Source: an uncultured Bacillota bacterium
GTDB taxonomy: Bacteria; Bacillota_I; Bacilli_A; RFN20; CAG-449
Direction of reading: 5' to 3'
Length of the DNA: 30,545 nt
Assembly (NCBI GenBank): GCA_905204225.1
Contig: CAJKZK010000008.1
Span: forward strand, 1-30,545
The number at the start of each line of letters is the position of its first letter. Positions within the stretch are counted from its first letter, which is position 1. The notes beneath the pieces are model-generated. The model did no database searches, was not told the origin of the DNA, and saw nothing but the letters and a program-made list of their open reading frames with translations. Positions 22,972-30,545 of the stretch are shown here, piece after piece. The position numbers and the translations under genes were made by a program.

Positions 22972-24006
22972 ATGAAAACTAATATATACGGACTAACTTT
23001 AGAACAATTAGAAGAACTAATGGTTCAAGAAAATCAAAATAAATATCGTGCAAAACAATTGTTTACTTGGATATATGAAAAACAAATAACTGATTTTAAT
23101 TTAATGAGTGATATATCAAAAAAATTTATTGAAATATTAAATGAAAAATATTGTTTGATTAAACCAACTATTTTTACTAAACAAGTTTCTAATGATGGCA
23201 CTATAAAATTGCTTTTAGAAATGGAAGATGGCGCTAAAGTTGAAACTGTTTTAATGCGTTATAATTATGGTCAAGTGGCTTGTGTTTCTAGCCAAGTTGG
23301 TTGCAATATGGGATGTTCATTTTGTGCATCTGGATTATTGAAAAAACAAAGAAATTTGACTGCCAGTGAAATGGTTGGAGAGATTCTTGTTTTAAACGAT
23401 TTAATCAAAGAAGAAAATTTGAGGGTTACACATGTTGTGGTAATGGGAACTGGTGAACCATTTGATAATTATGATAATGTTATGAATTTTATTAAAATTA
23501 TTAATAATCAAAAAGCTCTTGCAATAGGAGCTAGACATATTACAGTTTCTACATGTGGAATCCCTGATAAAATTAGAATGTATGCTAATAGTGGCTTACA
23601 AATTAATTTAGCTATTTCTTTGCATGCTCCTAATAATGAATTAAGAACTAAATTGATGCCAATTAATAAAGCTTATCCTTTAAATGAATTAATGGAAGCT
23701 ATTAAATATTATAATGTTACTGCAGATAGAAGAATTACTTTTGAATATATTTTGTTAAAAGATATTAATGATACTATGGAATGTGCAGATGAATTAGCTT
23801 CTTTGATACGACCAGTTTTTGCTTATGTGAATTTAATTCCTTATAATGAAGTTAGTGAAAATGGATATCATAGATCTACTAGAGCTAAAGAGTTTATGGA
23901 TAGATTAATGAAAAAAGGAGTTAATGTAACTATTAGAAAAGAATTTGGAACTGATATTGATGCTGCATGTGGCCAATTAAGAGCTAAGAAAGAGAATTTG
24001 TTATAA
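22972..24006 (+). CDS. rlmN: Dual-specificity RNA methyltransferase RlmN (m2A)
   Basis: Radical SAM enzyme that methylates C2 of A2503 in 23S rRNA and A37 in some tRNAs. The 344-aa protein has the cluster motif C111-x3-C115-x2-C118 in GCNMGCSFC, plus both extra cysteines needed for its ping-pong chemistry: C104 (equivalent to E. coli C118, the same seven residues before the cluster) and C333 in DIDAACGQLR (equivalent to C355). GEP, ISLHAPNN and PYNEV blocks are intact. So, unlike its upstream neighbour, it should be active. It starts 3 nt after the stop of the RsmB homologue with no ribosome site, and its stop overlaps the prpC start in TAATG, so translation is probably coupled on both sides. 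Confidence 0.97.
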   Translation: MKTNIYGLTLEQLEELMVQENQNKYRAKQLFTWIYEKQITDFNLMSDISKKFIEILNEKYCLIKPTIFTKQVSNDGTIKLLLEMEDGAKVETVLMRYNYGQVACVSSQVGCNMGCSFCASGLLKKQRNLTASEMVGEILVLNDLIKEENLRVTHVVVMGTGEPFDNYDNVMNFIKIINNQKALAIGARHITVSTCGIPDKIRMYANSGLQINLAISLHAPNNELRTKLMPINKAYPLNELMEAIKYYNVTADRRITFEYILLKDINDTMECADELASLIRPVFAYVNLIPYNEVSENGYHRSTRAKEFMDRLMKKGVNVTIRKEFGTDIDAACGQLRAKKENLL

Positions 24007-24737
24007 TGTTTGCCTTTAAATCAGATATTGGTAAAATAAGAGAGAGAAACGAAGACACAACTTGTATTATTGAAAATGATAATAATGATTTTTTTATGCT
24101 TGTTTTTGATGGCATGGGTGGACACAAAAAAGGTGATATAGCTTCTAAACTTGCTGAACAAAACATGGTAAAAGCGTTCAAACAAAAGAAAAGATTTTAT
24201 GGTAGATTAGATATGTTTATTTGGCTAAAAAGATTAGTTAAAAATACCAATAAATTATTAAATAAATATTCTAGTGATAATAATTCTTCACGTGGTATGG
24301 GAACGACATTTTCATGTTTTTTAGTTCATCATAAGATTACTTTAATGTGCTATATTGGTGACACTAGATGTTATTTAATTAATAAAAATAAATTAATTCA
24401 AAAATCTATCGATGAAACTTATGTAGAATATTTATATGAAACTGGTCAAATTACTAAAGAACAAAAGTTACACCATCCTTCAAATAATGTTATTACTAAT
24501 GCTTTAGGTTGTTATAGTAGTGTAAAAGTTAATTTAAAATTTATTAAAGAAGATTATGATTATTTACTTTTATGTAGCGATGGTCTTTATAACATGGTTA
24601 ATGATGATAATATTATTGAAATTATTATGGAGAATGATACATTAATTAATAAAATAAATAAATTAATTGATTTAGCAAATGAAAATGGTGGAAGAGATAA
24701 TATAGCCATAGCGTTATATTCAAAAGGAGAATTCTAA
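24006..24737 (+). CDS. prpC: PP2C-type Ser/Thr phosphatase PrpC (Stp)
   Basis: Mn-dependent phosphatase that reverses phosphorylation by the PrkC kinase encoded next. The 243-aa single domain shows R14 and D17 in RERNEDT, D35 in DGMGGH (35-40), GMGTT (98-102), IGDTRCYLI (118-125), D192 in CSDGLYNMV and D231 in GGRDNIA, the full set of metal and phosphate ligands. No membrane segment. The start overlaps the rlmN stop by one base (TAATG) and no ribosome site is evident; its own stop overlaps the kinase start the same way. The phosphatase-kinase-rsgA-rpe order is the classic Firmicutes arrangement linking signalling to ribosome assembly and growth state. Confidence 0.95.
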   Translation: MFAFKSDIGKIRERNEDTTCIIENDNNDFFMLVFDGMGGHKKGDIASKLAEQNMVKAFKQKKRFYGRLDMFIWLKRLVKNTNKLLNKYSSDNNSSRGMGTTFSCFLVHHKITLMCYIGDTRCYLINKNKLIQKSIDETYVEYLYETGQITKEQKLHHPSNNVITNALGCYSSVKVNLKFIKEDYDYLLLCSDGLYNMVNDDNIIEIIMENDTLINKINKLIDLANENGGRDNIAIALYSKGEF

Positions 24738-25612
24738 TGATAAAACAAGGCGATATAATTGTTGATAGATATAGAATAAAAGATGTTCTAGGTGAAGGTG
24801 GAATGGCGATTGTTTATCTTGCTTTTGATTTAGTTACAAAAAAAGAAGTAGCCATAAAAATTATAAAAGAAGATACAATGAAAAATCCTGTTAATTTGTC
24901 TCGCTTTGAACGTGAAGCAAGAGCGGCTGCATCTTTAAATCATCAAAATGTTGTAAGAATTATTAATTTAGGAACTTATGAAGGTAGACCTTTTATGGTT
25001 CATGAATTTATTAAAGGACAAACAGTAAAAGATTTGTTAAAAGAAAGAGGCAAATTTACTTTTTTAGAAGCATGTGACATAATGTATCAATTATGCTCAG
25101 CGGTTATTCATGCTCATCAACATGGTGTGATACATCGAGATATAAAACCAGAAAATGTTTTTATTACTTCTGATAATACAATTAAGTTAGGAGATTTTGG
25201 AATTGCAACATTTCAAGATAATAATGTAAGAGTTACTAAATCTGAAGTAGTAGTAGGCTCAGTACATTATTTGGCTCCAGAACTTTCTCAAGGTGCTCCT
25301 GCAAGCGTTCAATCTGATATATATGCTTTAGGTATAACATTTTTTGAATTAATTACTGGTAAAGTACCTTATGATGATCAATCTCCAGTTAGTGTTGCTT
25401 TAAAACATATTAATGAAAAATTTCCTAGTCCAAGAAAATACAATTCTCGTACACCATTAATTATCGAGAAAATTATATTAAAAGCTTGTGCTAAAAATCC
25501 AAGTGATCGTTATAAAGATGTTTTTGAAATGAGAAAAGATATAGATCGTATTTTAAGAGAACCTTCTTTAATTAAAAAGAGATCATTATTAGAAAGACTA
25601 TTTAGGAAATAA
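24737..25612 (+). CDS. prkC: Hanks-type Ser/Thr protein kinase, kinase domain only
   Basis: Cytoplasmic kinase domain of the PrkC/StkP group. In 291 aa it has the glycine loop GEGGMA (19-24), VAIK with K41, HRDIKPEN with D135, DFG with D153, VGSVHYLAPE, and SDIYALGITFFELITGKVPY, so it should be active. The normal transmembrane helix and extracellular PASTA repeats, which bind muropeptides and make the usual protein about 600-660 aa, are absent; it ends about 15 residues after the kinase fold in a basic tail (KKRSLLERLFRK). That tail could touch the membrane, or localisation may be lost. AAGGAG precedes the start, which overlaps prpC by one base. Control by wall fragments in the usual way seems impossible. 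Confidence 0.93.
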   Translation: MIKQGDIIVDRYRIKDVLGEGGMAIVYLAFDLVTKKEVAIKIIKEDTMKNPVNLSRFEREARAAASLNHQNVVRIINLGTYEGRPFMVHEFIKGQTVKDLLKERGKFTFLEACDIMYQLCSAVIHAHQHGVIHRDIKPENVFITSDNTIKLGDFGIATFQDNNVRVTKSEVVVGSVHYLAPELSQGAPASVQSDIYALGITFFELITGKVPYDDQSPVSVALKHINEKFPSPRKYNSRTPLIIEKIILKACAKNPSDRYKDVFEMRKDIDRILREPSLIKKRSLLERLFRK

Positions 25613-25614
25613 TT

Positions 25615-26472
25615 ATGAAAGGTAAGATTTTATCAACTGTAGCAGGAGTTTATAATGTCATTTTAGAAGATAAAAGTATTATTAATATTACTCCTAGAGG
25701 TAAATTTCGTCATTTAAAAATTAAACCTATTGTTGGAGATAATGTTGTTATTGAAAATAATATGATTTGTGAAATATTGCCAAGAAAAAATACTTTAATT
25801 AGACCAAATATTGCTAATATAGATTTAGGTATAATTGTTTCTTCATGTGAAGAGCCAAAATATTCTTCATATTTATTAGATAAATTTATATCTTATTTAA
25901 ATATGAATAATATAACACCATTAATTATTTTGTCAAAAATAGATTTATCTAGTGAAGAATTTATTAACATGATAGTAGAAGAATATAAAAAAATTAATAT
26001 AAAAGTAATTCCTTTTTCTAAAAAAAATAAAACAAATCTTGATTTAATACATTCATTAATAAAAAATAAAACAATAGCGTTTATGGGACAAACTGGTGTA
26101 GGAAAATCTTCTTTAATTAATATAATTTGTCCAGATTTTCTTAGAAAAGAAGGAGAATATTCTAAATCATTAAAAAGAGGTAAACATCAAACTAAAGAAG
26201 TAATTATTCTACCATTTGAAAATACTTTAATAGCGGATACTCCTGGTTTTTCTTCGTTAGAATTAACTTGTTATAAAGAAGAATTGAAAGATTATTTCCC
26301 ATTCTTTAAAATAAAAGAAGGGGAATGTTATTATCAAGATTGTTTACATATAAATGAACCTAAATGTTATATAAAACAATTAGTTAATGAAAATATAATT
26401 CCTATAGAACATTATCAAAATTATAAACAAATATTTGATGAATTAATATTTAGAAAGGATCGTTACAAATGA
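25615..26472 (+). CDS. rsgA: Small ribosomal subunit biogenesis GTPase RsgA
   Basis: Circularly permuted GTPase checking late 30S maturation. The 285-aa protein has an OB-fold (1-65), then GTPase motifs in permuted order: G4 SKID (107-110), G1 GQTGVGKSS (158-166), G3 DTPG (208-211). The C-terminal zinc knuckle follows with C238, C243, H245 and C251 in the family spacing Cx4CxHx5C. Length is normal. The start lies 2 nt after the kinase stop with a weak AGGA site. In Bacillus the homologue is a PrkC target, consistent with the order. Its TGA stop overlaps the rpe start (ATGA) and is the only TGA stop among the genes listed here. Confidence 0.97.
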   Translation: MKGKILSTVAGVYNVILEDKSIINITPRGKFRHLKIKPIVGDNVVIENNMICEILPRKNTLIRPNIANIDLGIIVSSCEEPKYSSYLLDKFISYLNMNNITPLIILSKIDLSSEEFINMIVEEYKKINIKVIPFSKKNKTNLDLIHSLIKNKTIAFMGQTGVGKSSLINIICPDFLRKEGEYSKSLKRGKHQTKEVIILPFENTLIADTPGFSSLELTCYKEELKDYFPFFKIKEGECYYQDCLHINEPKCYIKQLVNENIIPIEHYQNYKQIFDELIFRKDRYK

Positions 26473-27119
26473 AAAATTTAGTTTCAGCCTCATTATTAGC
26501 TTGTAATAAAGAGAGAATTATTGAAGAAGTATCTTCTTTAGAAAGGAATGGTGTTGATATTGTTCATTTTGATGTCATGGATGGAAAATTTGTAAACAAC
26601 ATTTCATTTAATGATGATACATTTCATAAAATAAGAAAATACACATCTTTACCATTTGAAATTCATTTAATGGTTAGTAATCCTTTAGAATATATATCTA
26701 GATATGAATATTCATTAAATGATGTTATTATTGTTCATTATGAATCTTTTAATAATGATGAAGATGTTATTTCATGCTTAAAGAAAATTAATTTAACTCA
26801 TAAATCTGGTATTTCATTTAAACCACATACAGATATTACTAAAATAGATAAATTTTTACCTTATGTTGATTATGTCTTAGTGATGTCAGTTGAACCTGGA
26901 TTTGGAGGACAATCATTTATTGATAATTCGGTTGATAAGATTAAATATTTTGCATCTAAAAAGAAATTTTATCATTATGTTATAGAAGTTGATGGAGGAA
27001 TTAATGATTCAACATATAAAAAATGTGTAGAAGCAGGAGTGGATATTCTAGTTTCTGGATCATTTTTATTTAAAGGGGATATGGATAAAAAAGTTGAGGC
27101 GATAAAATGCGAAAAGTAG
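26469..27119 (+). CDS. rpe: Ribulose-phosphate 3-epimerase
   Basis: Interconverts ribulose 5-phosphate and xylulose 5-phosphate in the pentose phosphate pathway. The 216-aa TIM barrel has S8, the metal ligands H33, D35 (HFDVMDG), H66 (EIHLMVS) and D175 (EVDGGI), plus the mobile loop MSVEPGFGGQ (139-148). Length is standard. The ATG overlaps the rsgA stop by four bases (ATGA) with AAAGGA upstream. The 3' end overlaps thiN by 13 nt. Confidence 0.97.
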   Translation: MKNLVSASLLACNKERIIEEVSSLERNGVDIVHFDVMDGKFVNNISFNDDTFHKIRKYTSLPFEIHLMVSNPLEYISRYEYSLNDVIIVHYESFNNDEDVISCLKKINLTHKSGISFKPHTDITKIDKFLPYVDYVLVMSVEPGFGGQSFIDNSVDKIKYFASKKKFYHYVIEVDGGINDSTYKKCVEAGVDILVSGSFLFKGDMDKKVEAIKCEK

Positions 27120-27733
27120 TTATTGTTACTTCTTTTGCTTCTAAAAATTGTATCTTAAAATATTCTAACACTCCATTAATAGGAATAGAAAAAGGTATTG
27201 AATTAATTAGTAAATGTGGATTAACTCCAGTTTTAGGAATAGGTGATTTTGATACATTAGATTATCAAATTGCGTTAAATTATTTAAAACCTAATCAAAT
27301 AGTTAGATTAAATCCTCATAAAGATATGACTGATACAGAAGCAGGGGTTGATTATATGCAAAAATTAGGCTTTGATGAAATGATAATCCTTTCTTCAATC
27401 AAAGGAAGATATGATCATGTGCATGCTTTATTATTGTTATTAAAAAAATATTCTCAATGTAAGATTTCTATTGAAGATGATAATAATTTAATAACATATT
27501 TAGAAAAAGGTACACATATTATTCAAAAACAAGATTACAAATATGTTGGATTTTTTGGATTTCCAGAGGCTATAATAAGTGTAGATAATTCAGCATATAA
27601 AGTGAAAAAAATGAAATTGAAATTTACAGAAACAAAAGCTGTTTCTAATGAATTATTAGATCGTGTAGCTGAAATAGATGTACATAAAGGTGGAGTGTTA
27701 GTCGTACAATCAAAGGAGAAAGAAAATGATTAA
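27107..27733 (+). CDS. thiN: Thiamine diphosphokinase
   Basis: Transfers pyrophosphate from ATP to thiamine, giving the cofactor used by transketolase, itself a consumer of the rpe product. The 208-aa protein keeps the family marks GDFDT (46-50), KDMTDTEAGV (72-81) and KGRYDH (99-104) with the following helical HALLLLL, and a C-terminal beta domain with VSNEL. The conserved N-terminal DGG is not evident, but the rest is convincing and the gene is in its usual place after rpe. The start lies inside rpe (13-nt overlap) with GAGG nearby. It overlaps the following membrane gene by 8 nt. Confidence 0.88.
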   Translation: MRKVVIVTSFASKNCILKYSNTPLIGIEKGIELISKCGLTPVLGIGDFDTLDYQIALNYLKPNQIVRLNPHKDMTDTEAGVDYMQKLGFDEMIILSSIKGRYDHVHALLLLLKKYSQCKISIEDDNNLITYLEKGTHIIQKQDYKYVGFFGFPEAIISVDNSAYKVKKMKLKFTETKAVSNELLDRVAEIDVHKGGVLVVQSKEKEND

Positions 27734-28388
27734 AATTTTAATTGGTTCATTGTTTACTGCATTAGTAATAATTTTAATTATTTTAGGGTTAGTAAACTAT
27801 AATTCAAGATACAGTGATGTCCCTGATAAAGATAGATTTTCTTTTTTAAATCAATTTCCTTATGAATTACAAGATAATCCTACGATGAAATATAATTTTG
27901 TTTTTAAAATTATAGCTTCTTTAGTGGGAGCATGTTATGCAGTTTTTGGTATGAATTTATTTTTCTTTGTTGATCCATACGCTTTTAAAAGTATTACAGA
28001 AGTAATTTTAGGAATTATATTTATTGTTATTGGATTAAATATTTTCTTTGAATTTTCTATTACTTTAAAAAATTATAAGATGCATTTAATATCATCATCT
28101 TCTTTATTTGCTTTAACTGTTTGTAATTATGCTTTGTTTGGTTATTATATTTTGATTGAGAAAAGTAATCAATTTCCTATAGCGTTATCATATGTATTAT
28201 TTGTTGTAGCAGCAGGATTATTAGCTAGCTTAATATTTACTCCATTAAAAAGATGGATGTATTTAGAAAAAGAAGAAAAAGATGGCACAGTAAGATATTA
28301 TAGGAAGAGAATATCAATTTTACCAATTATGGAATGGATATTTTTATTATGTAATGTTTTATTAATTATCTTACTAACAATATTTTAA
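27726..28388 (+). CDS. Hypothetical six-helix membrane protein
   Basis: I do not recognise this 220-aa protein. It has a hydrophobic N-terminal segment (3-25), then helices at about 52-76, 84-107, 116-143, 149-173 and 199-220. Polar stretches lie at 28-50 and 175-197 (rich in Lys, Glu and Arg, probably cytoplasmic). No catalytic motif is visible; the even spacing suggests a small integral membrane protein. AAAGGAG (27714-27720) supports the start. It overlaps thiN by 8 nt and is the last gene before the operon terminator, so it is co-expressed with the translation and signalling genes. Confidence 0.75.
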   Translation: MIKILIGSLFTALVIILIILGLVNYNSRYSDVPDKDRFSFLNQFPYELQDNPTMKYNFVFKIIASLVGACYAVFGMNLFFFVDPYAFKSITEVILGIIFIVIGLNIFFEFSITLKNYKMHLISSSSLFALTVCNYALFGYYILIEKSNQFPIALSYVLFVVAAGLLASLIFTPLKRWMYLEKEEKDGTVRYYRKRISILPIMEWIFLLCNVLLIILLTIF

Positions 28389-28400
28389 AAAAATAATCAT

Positions 28401-28433
28401 AAAAAAAGAGCATTTAATTGCTCTTATTTTTTT
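28401..28433. terminator. Bidirectional intrinsic terminator between the gmk operon and rpmB
   Basis: AAGAGCA (28406-28412) pairs with TGCTCTT (28419-28425), loop of 6, with A7 on the left and T7 at 28427-28433 on the right. It is usable by the + operon (stop 28388) and by rpmB on - (stop 28442). Confidence 0.85.
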
Positions 28434-28441
28434 ATAGAAAC

Positions 28442-28633
28442 TTAAGCTCTTTCAGCTTTGCGGAGAGTCTTGATAGCTTTTGTAGATAACATTACTCTGC
28501 AAACACGGCCATCGATTTCTACTTTAACTGGTTGTAAATTAACATTCCATCTACGTCTTGTAGCTCTTAAAGAGTGGGAACGTGCATTGCCACTTAATGG
28601 TGCTTTGCCAGTTAATGGACATACTCTTGACAT
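28442..28633 (-). CDS. rpmB: 50S ribosomal protein L28 (bL28)
   Basis: Structural protein of the large ribosomal subunit. The 63-aa basic product has the family opening SRVCPLTGKAPLSGNARSHS, then RRRWNVNLQPV and the closing STKAIKTLRKA. Cys5 is present, but the full zinc-ribbon CxxC pairs are not. The start at 28633 is set by AAAGGAGG 8 nt upstream; an in-frame ATG at 28654 lies before that site and is not used. A well-formed promoter precedes it. In Bacillus, rpmB likewise lies antiparallel near the end of the thiN/rpe cluster. Confidence 0.96.
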   Translation of the reverse strand: MSRVCPLTGKAPLSGNARSHSLRATRRRWNVNLQPVKVEIDGRVCRVMLSTKAIKTLRKAERA

Positions 28634-28641
28634 ATAAACGA

Positions 28642-28649
28642 CCTCCTTT
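28642..28649 (-). promoter_or_regulatory. Ribosome binding site of rpmB
   Basis: AAAGGAGG on the minus strand, 8 nt before ATG 28633; it decides the start against an upstream ATG. Confidence 0.9.
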
Positions 28650-28678
28650 AGCAAGATAAATTTATTTCGTACTTTGTT

Positions 28679-28707
28679 ATATTAGCAAATTAAACTCGAT
28701 ATTTCAA
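28679..28707 (-). promoter_or_regulatory. Sigma-A promoter of rpmB
   Basis: Minus strand TTGAAA (28707-28702), exactly 17 nt, TAATAT (28684-28679). One of the best promoter matches in the window. Confidence 0.7.
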
Positions 28708-28779
28708 CTAAAATATATCTTTTTTTCTAAGTGTAATTGAAGAATTAACTAAAATAATGAAATTTTTATTTTTTATTAT

Positions 28780-28799
28780 TTATTAAATTAATTTAATAA
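28780..28799. repeat. Perfect 20-bp AT palindrome in the rpmB-proS intergenic region
   Basis: A perfect AT-only palindrome (arms 28780-28789 and 28790-28799) immediately upstream of the proS promoter candidate. Possible regulator site; chance cannot be excluded. Confidence 0.35.
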
Positions 28800-28802
28800 G
28801 TA

Positions 28803-28831
28803 TTTATTTTTTATTTAATCTTGTCTAAAAT
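28803..28831 (+). promoter_or_regulatory. Putative promoter of proS
   Basis: TTTATT (28803-28808), 17 nt, TAAAAT (28826-28831), +1 near 28838, then GAGG (28852-28855) and ATG 28862. The short leader leaves no room for a T-box. Confidence 0.4.
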
Positions 28832-28861
28832 GTTATTTGGTTAGTAATAGTGAGGTATTTT

Positions 28862-30545
28862 ATGAAAGCATCTAAAATGATTATTCCTACATTAAAGGAA
28901 GCACCAAGTGAAGCAATTATTCCATCTCATATTTTAATGTTGAGAGCTGGATTAATAAAAAAATTAGTATCTGGAGTATACAATTTTTTACCAATGGGAT
29001 TAAGAACTTTAAGAAAAATTGAAAATATTATTAGAGAAGAAATGGATGCTAGTGGAGCACAAGAAATTTTATCTTCAGCAATGCAACCAAAAGAATTATG
29101 GGAAGCATCAGGAAGATGGAGTAAATATGGGCCTGAATTAATTAGGTTTAAAGATAGACATGAACATGAATATTGTTTAGGACCAACACATGAAGAAATA
29201 TTTACAGATTTAGTAAAGAATATGATTAAATCATATAAATCATTACCATTAAACATTTATCAAATTCAAACAAAATATCGTGATGAGATGAGACCGAGAT
29301 TTGGTTTAATGAGAAGTAGAGAATTTATTATGAAAGATGCTTATTCATTTGATTTAGATGAAAATGGATTAGATAAGTCTTACCAAATTATGTATGATAC
29401 ATATTGCAAAATATTTGATCGTATGAATATTAAATATCAAATTGTTTTAGCAGATACTGGAGCAATTGGAGGAAATGGATCACATCAATTTATGGCTTTA
29501 TCCGATGTTGGTGAATCTGAAATTATTTATTGTGATAATTGTAAATATGCAGCAGATGAAGAAAAAGCTACTTCAAATTGTTTTAAATTAGAAAAAGAAG
29601 ATTTAAAAGAATTACAAGAAGTTTTTACTCCTAATGTACATACTGTTGAAGAAGTTAGTTCATTTTTAAATGTTCAAATAGCAAAAGTTGTTAAAACCAT
29701 GATTTATTATGCTGCTGATAATGATACATTTGGAGCGTTCTTAGTTAGAGGAGATACTGAAGTTAATGAAATTAAAGTAGCAACAAGCCTTAATTCAAGT
29801 GAAGCATTTATTAGACTTGCTACTGATGAAGAAATTAAATCACTGGGTTCAATAGTCGGTTTCATTGGTCCTAGAGGATTAAATAAGAATGTAAAAATTT
29901 TTGTTGATAAAGAAGTAAGTGAAATGACTAATTTTGTAGTTGGCGCTAATAAAGAAAATTATCATTTAGTAAATGTTAATTTAAATAGAGATTTTTCTGG
30001 AGAAATATTAGATATTAAAAAAGCTAAAGAGGGAGATTTTTGTCCAATATGTGGAAAACCTCTTAAATCTGAAAGAGGAATTGAAGTTGGTCAAATTTTT
30101 AAATTACAAACTAAATATTCTACACCAATGGGTTGTACATATTTAAATGAACAAGGTATAACCAAGCCAATGGTAATGGGTTGTTATGGAATTGGAGTTA
30201 CAAGAACTTTTGCTTCTATTATTGAGCAACATCATGATGAATCAGGAATTGTTTTTCCTTTACAAGTAGCACCATATCATACATGTGTAATTGCAGTTAA
30301 TTATGATGATGCTGAACAAGCAAAATTAAGCGATGCAATTCATGATGAATTTGTTAAAAATAAAGTCGAAGTAGTTGAAGATGATAGAAAATTAAAATTA
30401 GGCTTTAAATTAAAAGATTGGGAATTAATAGGTATACCTTACTTAATTATTGTTGGTAGACGTGCCAATGAAGGTATTGTTGAATTAAAGAATAGATATA
30501 CAAATGCTAAAGAAGAACTTCCTTATTTAGATGCAATTAAATTTG
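28862..30545 (+). CDS. proS: Prolyl-tRNA synthetase, bacterial type (3' end cut by window)
   Basis: Charges tRNA-Pro with proline. The frame runs from ATG 28862 (GAGG six nt upstream) to the window edge without a stop: 561 codons, nearly the whole usual length of about 565-575. Visible are the opening IPTLKEAPSEA, class II motif 1 region (LPMGLRTLRKIE), motif 2 with TKYRDEMRPRFGLMRSREFIMKDAYSFD, the bacterial editing (YbaK-like) insertion from about 225 to 400, CPICGKPL within it, motif 3 MGCYGIGVTR near 440, and the anticodon-binding domain (from about 470). The editing insertion makes it the bacterial rather than the archaeal/eukaryal form. Divergent from rpmB. Confidence 0.95.
   Translation, partial: MKASKMIIPTLKEAPSEAIIPSHILMLRAGLIKKLVSGVYNFLPMGLRTLRKIENIIREEMDASGAQEILSSAMQPKELWEASGRWSKYGPELIRFKDRHEHEYCLGPTHEEIFTDLVKNMIKSYKSLPLNIYQIQTKYRDEMRPRFGLMRSREFIMKDAYSFDLDENGLDKSYQIMYDTYCKIFDRMNIKYQIVLADTGAIGGNGSHQFMALSDVGESEIIYCDNCKYAADEEKATSNCFKLEKEDLKELQEVFTPNVHTVEEVSSFLNVQIAKVVKTMIYYAADNDTFGAFLVRGDTEVNEIKVATSLNSSEAFIRLATDEEIKSLGSIVGFIGPRGLNKNVKIFVDKEVSEMTNFVVGANKENYHLVNVNLNRDFSGEILDIKKAKEGDFCPICGKPLKSERGIEVGQIFKLQTKYSTPMGCTYLNEQGITKPMVMGCYGIGVTRTFASIIEQHHDESGIVFPLQVAPYHTCVIAVNYDDAEQAKLSDAIHDEFVKNKVEVVEDDRKLKLGFKLKDWELIGIPYLIIVGRRANEGIVELKNRYTNAKEELPYLDAIKF

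Noticed and set aside
26469..26472. TGA read as tryptophan (Mycoplasma-type code)
   Set aside because: Trp is encoded by TGG throughout, no in-frame TGA interrupts any recognised gene, and the one TGA closes rsgA at its family length.
28655..28861. T-box or other riboswitch upstream of proS
   Set aside because: The likely leader is under 30 nt, and the region is nearly pure AT with no stem I or T-box sequence visible.
28927..29256. Minus-strand frame of 109 codons opposite proS
   Set aside because: Fully antisense to unmistakable prolyl-tRNA synthetase sequence; no ribosome site.
1..30545. CRISPR arrays, tRNA/rRNA genes, insertion sequences, prophage or integration sites
   Set aside because: No regularly spaced repeats, cloverleaf-like GC-rich segments, transposase or integrase frames, or long direct repeats were seen in reading through both strands.

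Overview
The window is about 30.5 kb of very AT-rich DNA. It has Gram-positive Shine-Dalgarno sites (AAGGAGG type), AGA-dominated arginine codons, TAA as almost the only stop codon, and housekeeping gene order typical of Bacillota. Trp is written TGG, and the one TGA present (end of rsgA) acts as a stop, so the standard bacterial code applies. A Ser/Thr-rich lipoprotein metalloprotease, a secreted papain-like protease and an activase/DUF2229 pair suggest an anaerobic, probably gut-associated member of the Bacilli or a Mollicutes relative. That placement is inference; no rRNA is present to fix it.

Layout. 187-2737 (+): GT2 glycosyltransferase, YfcE-like phosphodiesterase, a 100-aa unknown, and methylglyoxal synthase. 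2780-8397 (-): a two-gene acyl-CoA dehydratase activase unit (983 and 410 aa, probably one protein in relatives) and a CPA2 antiporter. 8578-14318: a surface/envelope set with an M6-like lipoprotein protease, a small SleB-type hydrolase, a MATE exporter (all +), and a membrane-anchored C1 protease (-). 14404-18242: trmL and aminopeptidase P (+), with rqcH convergent (-). 18370-28388 (+): a long, compact operon of gmk, priA, a DUF1904-like gene, an rsmB homologue, rlmN, prpC, prkC, rsgA, rpe, thiN and a six-helix membrane protein. The window ends with divergent rpmB (-) and proS (+, cut by the window edge).

The large operon keeps the order known from Bacillus (gmk ... priA ... rsmB-rlmN-prpC-prkC-rsgA-rpe-thiN ... 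rpmB), but rpoZ, coaBC, def and fmt are absent from their usual places. Many neighbours overlap by 1-13 nt, so translational coupling is likely. The theme is ribosome and tRNA maturation plus Hanks-kinase signalling.

The strongest unusual signal is the RsmB homologue at 21706-22968. It is full length and alignable throughout, yet has lost both catalytic cysteines and the SAM-binding signature, so it looks like a conserved pseudoenzyme. Other points of interest are the activase pair split at an A7 tract, a C-rich hairpin pair at 1289-1377, three first-position genes lacking a ribosome site but with a -10-like hexamer 6-7 nt before ATG, and a PrkC reduced to its kinase domain. No CRISPR array, tRNA, rRNA, insertion sequence or prophage gene was seen, and no gene-free gap exceeds about 210 nt.
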